Source: an uncultured Clostridia bacterium (GTDB lineage Bacteria; Bacillota; Clostridia; TANB77; CAG-508). Taken from it: 64,000 bases of DNA. The stretch lies in contig CAKOVI010000001.1 of the NCBI GenBank assembly GCA_934121905.1, forward strand, positions 327,099 through 391,098. Reading direction: 5' to 3'. The stretch's first letter is position 1, and the number at the start of each line of letters is the position of its first letter. Positions 51,518 through 59,224 of the stretch are shown here, piece after piece. The position numbers and the translations under genes are program-made. Below the pieces are notes generated by a model. It ran no database searches. It was not told the DNA's origin and saw nothing but the letters and a program-made list of their open reading frames with translations.

Positions 51518-52087
51518 ATGTTTAATATAGGAGACAAAATAGTATATCCAATGCACGGAGCAGGAACAATTGATTCAATAGAAGAGAAAGATGTTTTAGG
51601 TGAAAAACAATCTTATTATATACTAAAAATGCCAGGAGAAGTAAAAGTAATGGTACCAATTGCAAAAGCTGAGCAAGTAGGAGTAAGAGCTGTTATCGAT
51701 AAGGGTTCGGCTGATAAAGTTTTTGCAGTTTTAGAACAAGACGAAACAGAAATGAACAAAAATTGGAATAAAAGATATAGAGATAACATGGATAAATTAA
51801 AGAGTGGAAATATTTATGAAATCGCTGATGTTGTAAGAAATTTAAGCTTTAAGCAAAAAGAGAAAGGTTTATCTACAGGAGAAAAGAAAATGCTTACAAA
51901 TGCTAAACAAATTCTAGTTAGTGAACTTGTACTAGCAGAACATTCAAATAAAGATGAAATGGAAGAAATAGTAGATAATAAAATTAATAACTCTTTTATT
52001 ACATTTAGAGCAGGAGATACAATTAAAGAAAGTGTTGTTAGTAAATTTATTCCTTTTGATGGAAATAATGCTTCTGAAAATACATAG
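51518..52087 (+). CDS. CarD/CdnL-like transcription factor
   Basis: 189 aa. N-terminal CarD/TRCF-interaction domain (1-60, FNIGDKIVYPMHGAG) and a helical C-terminal domain (about 65-160) with the family Trp in MNKNWNKRYRDN. Such proteins bind the RNA polymerase beta subunit and stabilise open promoter complexes, often at rRNA and tRNA promoters. ATG 51518 follows AAAGGAGAGG. The last 30 residues are an extra tail with weak similarity. Own promoter; tRNA-Leu follows. Confidence 0.9.
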   Translation: MFNIGDKIVYPMHGAGTIDSIEEKDVLGEKQSYYILKMPGEVKVMVPIAKAEQVGVRAVIDKGSADKVFAVLEQDETEMNKNWNKRYRDNMDKLKSGNIYEIADVVRNLSFKQKEKGLSTGEKKMLTNAKQILVSELVLAEHSNKDEMEEIVDNKINNSFITFRAGDTIKESVVSKFIPFDGNNASENT

Positions 52088-52178
52088 TAAATAAATTTAT
52101 TGGGGCTGATTGGATTTAGTCTTTGAGGCCTCAGTATTATTTTTTTGAAAAAAATGTTGAAAAAATTTAAAATAAGTA

Positions 52179-52207
52179 TTGACATTTGGAAAAATAAATA
52201 ATATAAT
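52179..52207 (+). promoter_or_regulatory. SigA-type promoter of tRNA-Leu
   Basis: Consensus TTGACA, 17-base spacer, TATAAT, 35 bases before the tRNA. Confidence 0.85.
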
Positions 52208-52241
52208 ACTCATTGTCGTTAGGACATATACCAGTTTATAT

Positions 52242-52329
52242 GCAGATGTGGCGGAACTGGTAGACGCACAGGACTTAAAATCCTGCGGTTGAATAAACCG
52301 TGCCGGTTCGATTCCGGCCATCTGCACCA
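52242..52329 (+). tRNA. tRNA-Leu (anticodon TAA)
   Basis: 88 bases with acceptor GCAGATG/CATCTGC, a long variable arm (class II), anticodon loop ACTTAAAAT with TAA, T-arm GGTTCGATTCC and encoded CCA. Confidence 0.95.
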
Positions 52330-52369
52330 ATGACGTATCTGTTCGAACTTTTTATAGAACAGACGGTAT

Positions 52370-52402
52370 GAAAATCAATCAGAAATGGTTGATTTTTTTT
52401 GT
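52370..52402 (+). terminator. Terminator after tRNA-Leu
   Basis: Stem AAATCAATC/GGTTGATTT (one T-G pair) and eight T. A second small hairpin (TCTGTTC/GAACAGA, 52338-52363) lies before it. Confidence 0.75.
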
Positions 52403-52448
52403 TGTAAAAAAAGTCATCCAATCTTAAAAGGAAAGGATGGTGCTTGAA

Positions 52449-52718
52449 ATGAATATAATGAAAGAAGAATTACGATTTGAGGAAAACTTAAAGAAAAGAC
52501 TTGAATTTATATGTGAGTTCTCAAAGGTTACTCCTACTTTTATCAATGGTAGCATAAGAAAGATTGATAAAACAAATATCTCATATATTGACCCACATAG
52601 AGTAATTATAAAAAACATTACATTTCCGGTCTTTAACTACTCAAATGATGTTTATATCTCTAATTTAGTAAATAAAATTCGTTTATCTGAATTAGAACAA
52701 TATTTGAAAAGAATTTAG
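52449..52718 (+). CDS. Unknown 89-aa protein next to the insertion sequence
   Basis: Begins MNIMKEELRFEEN (an in-frame ATG at 52437 is also possible; AAAGGAAAGG lies before both). Mixed helical and strand protein, basic, no membrane segment or recognised domain; middle part YIDPHRVIIKNITFP. It ends 16 bases before the left end of the IS, so it may be complete, or its downstream partner may have been displaced. Codon use is native-like. Confidence 0.5.
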   Translation: MNIMKEELRFEENLKKRLEFICEFSKVTPTFINGSIRKIDKTNISYIDPHRVIIKNITFPVFNYSNDVYISNLVNKIRLSELEQYLKRI

Positions 52719-52734
52719 TTTGTAAAAATGTCAA

Positions 52735-54261
52735 TCATTTTTGAAAATGTCTTAAAAAATTTTATTTATTAGCACTAAATTTTTATATTTTAGTGCTAAT
52801 ATTTTTATGAGACATCTTCTAACCTATGTTCTTGTTTTTTTACAAATTCTTCAAATGATTTTCCTTTCCATGGATGTATCATCCTCGGAATATAAATTTT
52901 TCTTTCTTTTATTTTTTCAATTTCATCAAAATTTTCTGATTTAGCTTGTATTTCTGATATTTTTTCTAATGCAAATATAGATTCATCTACCGTAGCAAAT
53001 AATTGACTATTTAAAGACTTTATAACTGTACATTTGGTTCCTTTATTAAAATAAATAGGAGTACCATTTTTATTTATAAATCTATAATATTCATTATTAT
53101 ATTTTATTGAATGACCACTATCAATAACCCTTTGGAACAATATAGCTAAAGTTAAATTTATTTTTTCCTCAGAGGGTTGCTTTTCGAAGGCAGATTTGTT
53201 ATTATTAATACACAAAGTAAACTTGTTGTTGTATTGAATTATGAATTGTTTTAAGAACTCATTAGCTTTGTCTATGGTAGTGATTTGAGCTATTCTAAGT
53301 TCTTGTGGAAGTCTTTGTTGTAGAGTTTGAAATAGTCTTTCCACACGTGGTTTAAATTCTGGTACAGAACTTGTTTCGATATGTATGCCTAATTGTTTAC
53401 AGGCATAGGCATACTGCGTGAAAGTATCTTCTTCAACTTTAGAGGATGCTTTCTTCTTGTATTCAAATACCGTTCTTTTATCTGTTTTAATTAGATATGG
53501 AATACCATATTTAGAAAGTATTTGATGAGTTATATTGTAGTAACCATTCAAAGTTTCTTGCTTATCAAAATATAAACCAACTACTTGTCCAGTAGCATCA
53601 TCAATAGCTGCGTGCAGAGCTGTTTTTTCTTCACCAAACCATGGATGTATACAAGCATCCATTTGAAGTTCTTCACCAAAATATTGGCATCTAGGTTGTC
53701 TTGGGTGAGCATCTTCAGCAAGTACCAATTTAGTTTTTAGCTTTTCTTGTTCTTTCTTTTTAGCTGTTTTGATTTCAGTTTCAAGTTTTTTTCTAAATTT
53801 TTTTTTAGTTGATTTATGAGTTCTAGGAGAGAATATAAATCTATCTCTTAAAATAACTCTAATTTCATCAACTGATAGATTTATGTTTTCTCTTCTTTCT
53901 AGTAATTCTTTAAATAAAGTATAAGTACAATCAAAATATTTATTTATGTATAATAATTCTATTTCTGTTTTTAATTCATCTGTAAGAGCATTCTTGGGCT
54001 TTCTACCACGATTTCCGTGAACGAAGAACTCTTTACCAAATTCTTTGTATCCAGCAATCATTCTATCAATTTGCCTGATAGATCTTTTTAATTTAACAGC
54101 TGCTCGTTGCTTGTTACCTTTTGTTTCTACTAATTTTTTTATTATTTTATATTTATATTCTTCATTCATTCTTAATTCTACCTTTCTCATAAGTACCTCC
54201 AATATTTTTATTAGATATACTTATATCATAAATTTTAAAATTAAGACATTATCATAAATGA
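52735..54261 (-). mobile_element. Insertion sequence of the IS1202/ISNCY type
   Basis: Terminal inverted repeats of 21 bases (52735-52755 and 54241-54261) match at 19 positions around ATGTCTTAA and enclose one transposase gene on the minus strand. Length is about 1.53 kb. I could not find a clear target-site duplication; the true ends may be a few bases further out. A hairpin TATTAGCACTAAA/TTTAGTGCTAATA at 52767-52801 ends the transposase transcript. Confidence 0.8.
52805..54190 (-). CDS. DDE transposase, IS1202/ISNCY family
   Basis: 461 aa. N-terminal helix-turn-helix (KIIKKLVETKGNKQRAAVKL, about 15-40), then an rve-type integrase core with the DDE residues in MDACIHPWFG, AIDDATGQVVGL and PEFKPRVERLFQ, and a C-terminal strand-rich domain. 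The reading frame is intact, so the element may still move. ATG at 54190 (minus) follows GGAGGT; a longer start lacks an SD. No in-frame CGG is present, and codon use is like the host's, so it may be long resident or from a close relative. Confidence 0.9.
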   Translation of the reverse strand: MRKVELRMNEEYKYKIIKKLVETKGNKQRAAVKLKRSIRQIDRMIAGYKEFGKEFFVHGNRGRKPKNALTDELKTEIELLYINKYFDCTYTLFKELLERRENINLSVDEIRVILRDRFIFSPRTHKSTKKKFRKKLETEIKTAKKKEQEKLKTKLVLAEDAHPRQPRCQYFGEELQMDACIHPWFGEEKTALHAAIDDATGQVVGLYFDKQETLNGYYNITHQILSKYGIPYLIKTDKRTVFEYKKKASSKVEEDTFTQYAYACKQLGIHIETSSVPEFKPRVERLFQTLQQRLPQELRIAQITTIDKANEFLKQFIIQYNNKFTLCINNNKSAFEKQPSEEKINLTLAILFQRVIDSGHSIKYNNEYYRFINKNGTPIYFNKGTKCTVIKSLNSQLFATVDESIFALEKISEIQAKSENFDEIEKIKERKIYIPRMIHPWKGKSFEEFVKKQEHRLEDVS

Positions 54262-54295
54262 ATCATACATATTCGTTGAAAAAATGGCTGAACTA

Positions 54296-54324
54296 TTGAT
54301 AAATACAAGCTTTTATGGTATGAT
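54296..54324 (+). promoter_or_regulatory. SigA-type promoter of accessory island 2
   Basis: TTGATA, 17-base spacer, TATGAT, beginning 35 bases outside the IS end. Confidence 0.65.
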
Positions 54325-54425
54325 TATTAAGATTTAGCCAATAAGCTAATTATTTTTTATAATCTCCTTTTGGAGTTAACATATAAATCATAGGCATCAC
54401 AATAATTATTGAAGGAGGAATTTTC

Positions 54426-55103
54426 ATGGAAGAAAGGTTTAAGAGTACAATGAGATTTTATCTTTTGGCTACACAGCTGAAATATAAAATCAGAACTGGC
54501 TGGGATGGAACACATTGGAATGTAAGTAAAGAGAGAATTGAAAGCATTGCTGAACACATCTATGGAACGTGCATACTGGCATTAAGTATCGATTCTGAAT
54601 TTGAAACACATTTGGACATCGGTAAAGTAATAAAAATGCTAGTACTTCACGAACTAGGAGAAGTTGTCATAGGAGATATTACTCCTTTTGATAATGTAAC
54701 GCCAGAAGAAAAAATGCGAAGAGAACATGCTGCAATCAAGGAAGTTCTCGGCGACTTAATTAAGCAAAAAGAATACTTTTCATTGTTGCTGGAGTTTGAT
54801 GAAAGGAAAACGAGAGAAGCAATTTTTGCTTATCATTGTGATAAATTAGATGCCGATATACAGGCAAAGGTTTATCAAGATATGGGATGTCAAAATCCTT
54901 TGGATAAGCAAGAAAACAATGTTGTTTTCAAAAGCAAAAGAGTTCAGCAAATGGTACAAAACGGAGCATCAACAGCATTTGACATTTGGTATGAATGGGA
55001 CAAGTCATTATATGCTGATGATGAAAGATTCTCTGCTCTTCTCGATTATATTAAGGAGGTTGATACTCAGACTTTTAAGGCAACTCGTAAACAAAATTGT
55101 TAA
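54426..55103 (+). CDS. HD-domain hydrolase, YfbR-like nucleotidase family
   Basis: 225 aa. The pattern RIESIAEHIYG (His44) and the pair His75-Glu76 in LHELGEVVIGDITPFD, with an Asp near residue 145 in YHCDKLDADIQ, give an HD-type metal site of the kind in YfbR, a dNMP 5'-nucleotidase. HE replaces the canonical HD, which occurs in part of the family. SD AAGGAGGAA. Codon use is foreign (CTG, GGC, CTC), though no CGG occurs. It lies in one transcript with the 112-aa gene 14 bases downstream. dNTP-pool control against phage would be one possible role, but this is a guess. Confidence 0.78.
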   Translation: MEERFKSTMRFYLLATQLKYKIRTGWDGTHWNVSKERIESIAEHIYGTCILALSIDSEFETHLDIGKVIKMLVLHELGEVVIGDITPFDNVTPEEKMRREHAAIKEVLGDLIKQKEYFSLLLEFDERKTREAIFAYHCDKLDADIQAKVYQDMGCQNPLDKQENNVVFKSKRVQQMVQNGASTAFDIWYEWDKSLYADDERFSALLDYIKEVDTQTFKATRKQNC

Positions 55104-55116
55104 GGAGGAAAGCACA

Positions 55117-55455
55117 ATGGCAAATGAATTCCGAGCAGTATCAGATGGAACTTTTACCTTGCAAGAAACCAAGAATAAAAATCAATTTTATTTCTATCGG
55201 AATGACGGCGAGGTTCTAGCTGATATCGACAGAGAACCAATGGATTTGTATCAAGCCTACATTATGCAGAAGATGATGAGTGGCGAGATAACAGATATGG
55301 TCATGAATAACATCTATTCAGAGACATCTGAAGATGGAAAATGCATTAGACTGACAATCTGTGACATCGGCGAAAAAACTGCACATCACAACAATTTAAC
55401 TGTCAGTAAGCAACCCAGCTTTTTGAAGCGTCTTTTTCATAAAGTATTTGGGTAA
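55117..55455 (+). CDS. Unknown 112-aa protein, accessory island 2
   Basis: Begins MANEFRAVSDGTFTL after AAGGAGGAAA. About 80 residues of mixed strands (FYFYRNDGEVLADI) and helices, ending in a basic segment (FLKRLFHKVFG). No family recognised. Codon use is foreign. Codon 28 is CGG (55198-55200), followed by A; it must be read as Arg, since a +1 shift would meet TAG after six codons. Coupled with the HD gene upstream and ended by a good terminator. Confidence 0.7.
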   Translation: MANEFRAVSDGTFTLQETKNKNQFYFYRNDGEVLADIDREPMDLYQAYIMQKMMSGEITDMVMNNIYSETSEDGKCIRLTICDIGEKTAHHNNLTVSKQPSFLKRLFHKVFG

Positions 55456-55460
55456 TGCAG

Positions 55461-55507
55461 TGAAAGGTAGAGAAAGTTTCCAAACTATCTCTACCTTTCA
55501 TTTTTTG
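55461..55507 (+). terminator. Terminator of accessory island 2
   Basis: Perfect 13-pair stem TGAAAGGTAGAGA/TCTCTACCTTTCA, then six T. Confidence 0.9.
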
Positions 55508-55536
55508 AATAAAATATTTTATCAAATGCTTGATTT

Positions 55537-55705
55537 TTATTTAATAATTTGCTTTCTTTTATAGATTTCTCCGCATTTCCACCAATTCTTGGAAATTTTT
55601 TCAAAGACAGATACATTACGACCATGGGGCAATTGTTTATCGATATATTTACCTGCAAAATGATTTTTTAATTCTTTTTTTGTGTGACCATTAATTGTTT
55701 TTTTT
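55537..55705 (-). pseudogene. Remnant of an unknown minus-strand gene
   Basis: About 55 codons are open on the minus strand, with coding-like sequence (GHTKKELKNHFAGKY, LPHGRNVSVFEKISKNWW) up to a TAA. There is no start codon or SD; a TAA in a run of A's lies at the 5' side. I do not recognise the family. It looks like the C-terminal end of a decayed gene. The rest of 55706-55987 holds only AT-rich sequence and a promoter. Confidence 0.4.
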
Positions 55706-55867
55706 TATCTTAGAAAATTCCTTCTTCAATATTAATTGTGCTGTTTATAATTTATATATGTCAACTTCAAAAGGAGATAAAAAAAATAAATCTGAACTTA
55801 TTTTAAAATAAATTTACATAAAACTCAATTCTTTGTTATAGTTTATATTATTTTTTTTATTATTTTA

Positions 55868-55895
55868 TTGCAATTTATAAAGAATATGATATACT
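55868..55895 (+). promoter_or_regulatory. Putative promoter of the gene at 55988
   Basis: TTGCAA, 16-base spacer, TATACT. Confidence 0.6.
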
Positions 55896-55987
55896 TTAAT
55901 AAATTGATTGATATTGAAATTGGAAAAGGAGATATATTATCAGAAAAAAGATACGTAATATCTAACTGATAAAGGAAATTGAGTAAA

Positions 55988-56737
55988 ATGGAAGATAAGA
56001 AACAAATAAAAATTAGTTTAAAAACAGCAATAATAATAGTATGTATAATTTTTATTATAGTAATAATTGCAATTTATTTCAAAATTAATAAAAAGGATGT
56101 ATTACCAAATTCTATAGATGAATCACAAAATTCAACAGATACAGTGATGGATTCAATAGATACATCACAAGATTCAATAGATGTATCGAAATATGCTGTA
56201 TCTGATACGGTCAGTATAAAAAATTTTAAAAATAAAGATTATTATATTATTGAAAAAGATTATGCAGGAAGCTATGACTTAAGATATTTATCATTATCAC
56301 AATATTTTAATTCAAACTCAGATATAAGAAACACATTTGAAGTAAAGGAAGAGATGAGCTACGAAGATTATAAATCATATTGTGATAAATGGGGAATAAA
56401 AGCAAAATATGCAGATTCTACTAAAAATTATATAGTCTATTCATACCTAGCATATGGTATTCCTAATTTATACGCAAGATTGGCAGCTGTTGAATATAAT
56501 GATGATAACCAAGCAAACCTATATATGTGGGAATATGAATCAGGAGCTACAGAAGATATTTCTGCATTTGTTTTGGTAATTCCAACAGACCAAAATATTG
56601 ATTCTATAAATATTGTACCTGTTAATACAAATTCAGAATATCTGAATATACAAAAAAAGGATTTGCCATCTGATTCATTAGATGATGATTCAAATGTATT
56701 ATTTGAAAAACAAGTGATGTTCAAGAACAACAGCTAG
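55988..56737 (+). CDS. Membrane-anchored protein of unknown function
   Basis: 249 aa (a TTG at 55979 would add three residues). One N-terminal membrane segment (about 13-33), then a Ser/Asp/Gln-rich linker with a repeated unit close to SIDTSQD (about 43-68), then an extracellular domain with two or three Trp and many Tyr. No family recognised. Single transcript, followed after about 90 bases by lemA; the three genes downstream also encode envelope proteins. Native codon use. Confidence 0.7.
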   Translation: MEDKKQIKISLKTAIIIVCIIFIIVIIAIYFKINKKDVLPNSIDESQNSTDTVMDSIDTSQDSIDVSKYAVSDTVSIKNFKNKDYYIIEKDYAGSYDLRYLSLSQYFNSNSDIRNTFEVKEEMSYEDYKSYCDKWGIKAKYADSTKNYIVYSYLAYGIPNLYARLAAVEYNDDNQANLYMWEYESGATEDISAFVLVIPTDQNIDSINIVPVNTNSEYLNIQKKDLPSDSLDDDSNVLFEKQVMFKNNS

Positions 56738-56830
56738 AAATACCTAGAAGAACAGGATTTGTGGCAGTAGAATGGGGCGGAACGGAAATACAATAAGTAA
56801 AATTAATTTAATATAAGGAGAGAGGGAATA

Positions 56831-57379
56831 ATGGAAATATATATTGCAATTGGTATAATTGTTTTAATCGGTATATATGTTTTAGTGCAATATAATTCTT
56901 TTGTAAAATTGGACAACATGGTAAAAGAAGCATTTTCAACAATGGATGTTTATCTAAAAAAGCGTTGGGATTTAGTTCCTAATCTTGTAGAAGTAGTTAA
57001 AGGATATGTAAAACATGAAAAAGATGTTTTAGAGGAAATTGTACAATTAAGGAATTCAACGTATACTAACATGTCATTATCAGATAAGATTGACACTAAT
57101 CAACAATTATCAAGTGAATTATATAAAATCATGGCTATTGTAGAGGGGTATCCTGAATTAAAAGCTAGCCAAAACTTTTCAGACTTAGCCCATCAGTTAT
57201 CAACAATAGAAGATGAAATAGCAAATTCGAGGAAATATTATAATGCAGTTGTAAGAAAATTGAATACAAAAATAGAAATGTTTCCAAGTAATATAGTTGC
57301 CAAAATGCTTAATTTTAAATCACAAAAAATGTTTGAAGCAAACGAAGATGAAAGAAATAATGTAAAGGTGGAATTGTGA
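56831..57379 (+). CDS. LemA family protein
   Basis: 182 aa, the usual size. One N-terminal membrane helix (about 2-20) and a long four-helix domain; KKRWDLVPNLVEVVKGY and the SRKYYNAVVRKLN motif are typical of LemA. The function is not known, but LemA genes often lie next to DUF2207 genes, as here (the next gene starts after one base), and the products may work together at the cell surface. SD AAGGAGAGAGGG. Confidence 0.93.
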   Translation: MEIYIAIGIIVLIGIYVLVQYNSFVKLDNMVKEAFSTMDVYLKKRWDLVPNLVEVVKGYVKHEKDVLEEIVQLRNSTYTNMSLSDKIDTNQQLSSELYKIMAIVEGYPELKASQNFSDLAHQLSTIEDEIANSRKYYNAVVRKLNTKIEMFPSNIVAKMLNFKSQKMFEANEDERNNVKVEL

Positions 57380-57380
57380 T

Positions 57381-59204
57381 ATGGAGCAAAAAATAATTAT
57401 TGGAATATTTGCTTTAATTTTATTATTAAGTATGTTAATTCCTAGCAAAACTTGTGCAATTAGTAGCAGTGGAGGGTATACAATCGAATCATATGATATT
57501 AATATGGTTGTAAATGAAAATAATACTTTTGATATAACTGAAACTATAAATGTTAATTTTACGGGTTATAACAAACATGGTATATTTAGAAAGATTCCTT
57601 TACGAAATACTGTAACAAGACTAGATGGGACAAAATCTAGTAATAGAGCAAAAATTTCGAATATAAGTGTAAATGATTCATATACGACTTCGAATGAGAA
57701 TGGATACAAAGTATTAAAAATTGGCAGTAGCGACCAAACCGTTTCAGGGGAAAAGACATATACAATAAAATATAATTATAATATAGGAAAAGACCCTTTA
57801 AAAGATGCAGATGAATTATATTTTAATTTAATAGGAGATGAATGGGATACAAGCATTGAAAATGTAACTTTTACTATAACAATGCCTAAAGCATTTGATA
57901 AATCAAACTTAGGCTTTTCAAGTGGATATAAAAATTCAACAAATAGCGATAATGTTAATTATACAGTTACAGGTAATAAAATAAAAGGCTCTCTAACAAA
58001 TGGACTATATTATGGACAAGCACTAACAGTAAGACTTAGTTTGCCAGAAGGATACTTTATAGGAGCTAGTAACAATTTAGATGATGTAATGTTACTTGAA
58101 ATAGGAATTTCAATAATATTTGTAATTATAGCTTTTGGCTTATGGAATAAATACGGAAAAGACGAAGTGGCTGTTGAAACGGTAGAATTTTATCCTCCAG
58201 ATGGGCTGAATAGTGCGGACTTAGCATTTATATATAAAGGTCGTTCAGAAAAAAAGGATATAATATCCTTACTAATATACTTAGCCAATAAGGGTTATTT
58301 AAAAATTGAAGAATTTGAAGAAAAAACATTAAAAGTAATAAAATCAAAAAAATTCAAGATTATAAAAGTTAAAGAATACGATGGAGATAATGAGGTTGAA
58401 AAGGCTTTTTTTAATAATTTATTTGAATCCGGAGATGAAGTAACTAAAAATGATTTATATAACAAGTTCTACGCAACTCTTTTAATGATTGCTGATTATA
58501 TTAATCGAAAGGAGAATCAGGAAAAAATATTTGAGAAGGCTTCTTTAGGGAAAAGAATATTTTTAATTGTGATGATTATTATAGTTTTTTTGTTTATGGA
58601 TGGTTTATCATTATTCAAAATGAATTGGTTTTCGGCAATATTTATAGTAGGAACTCCGATGGTATTGTTGTACAAAAAGCCAAATATTTGGACAATAATA
58701 CAGGGGGTTGGACTCTTAGAATTTATGGCTATTTTTTGTATAGTATCTGACAATCTTCTATATACAACATATTTAGTTAAATTTATAATTGAAAGCATAT
58801 GTTTAGTTTTACTTATAATATTTTTAGGAATAATTAAGAAGAGAACAGCGTATGGAACAGAAATGTTGGGAAAAATACAAGGCTTTAAAAATTTCCTAGA
58901 AATGGCTGAAAAACCACAACTTGAAGAATTAGTTATGAAAAATCCAGAATATTTTTATGACATTCTACCATATACATATGTGTTAGGGGTTTCGAATAAA
59001 TGGATGAAAAATTTTGAAGATATTGCTTTAAAAGCACCTGAATGGTATTGTGGATATGATGCATTTGATAATTATACGTTTAACAATTTTATGAATTCTA
59101 CATATTCATCAATATCAACTGCTATGTCGACAAGTCCATCTAGTGGCTCTGGAGGTGGATTCTCTGGAGGAGGCTCTGGCGGAGGCGGCGGAGGCTCGTG
59201 GTAA
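57381..59204 (+). CDS. DUF2207 membrane protein 1
   Basis: 607 aa. Signal peptide (about 1-27), an outside strand-rich domain (about 30-230) that begins YTIESYDINMVVNENNT, a membrane segment near 235-255, a cytosolic part with LIYLANKGYLKIEE (winged-helix-like), two or three membrane helices near 390-480, and a C-terminal tail of Gly and Ser ending GGGGGGSW. This is the standard DUF2207 plan. It follows lemA directly (start overlaps its region) and precedes a paralogue. No CGG in frame. Confidence 0.92.
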   Translation: MEQKIIIGIFALILLLSMLIPSKTCAISSSGGYTIESYDINMVVNENNTFDITETINVNFTGYNKHGIFRKIPLRNTVTRLDGTKSSNRAKISNISVNDSYTTSNENGYKVLKIGSSDQTVSGEKTYTIKYNYNIGKDPLKDADELYFNLIGDEWDTSIENVTFTITMPKAFDKSNLGFSSGYKNSTNSDNVNYTVTGNKIKGSLTNGLYYGQALTVRLSLPEGYFIGASNNLDDVMLLEIGISIIFVIIAFGLWNKYGKDEVAVETVEFYPPDGLNSADLAFIYKGRSEKKDIISLLIYLANKGYLKIEEFEEKTLKVIKSKKFKIIKVKEYDGDNEVEKAFFNNLFESGDEVTKNDLYNKFYATLLMIADYINRKENQEKIFEKASLGKRIFLIVMIIIVFLFMDGLSLFKMNWFSAIFIVGTPMVLLYKKPNIWTIIQGVGLLEFMAIFCIVSDNLLYTTYLVKFIIESICLVLLIIFLGIIKKRTAYGTEMLGKIQGFKNFLEMAEKPQLEELVMKNPEYFYDILPYTYVLGVSNKWMKNFEDIALKAPEWYCGYDAFDNYTFNNFMNSTYSSISTAMSTSPSSGSGGGFSGGGSGGGGGGSW

Positions 59205-59224
59205 TGAAAGGAAGGGGGAAACAA

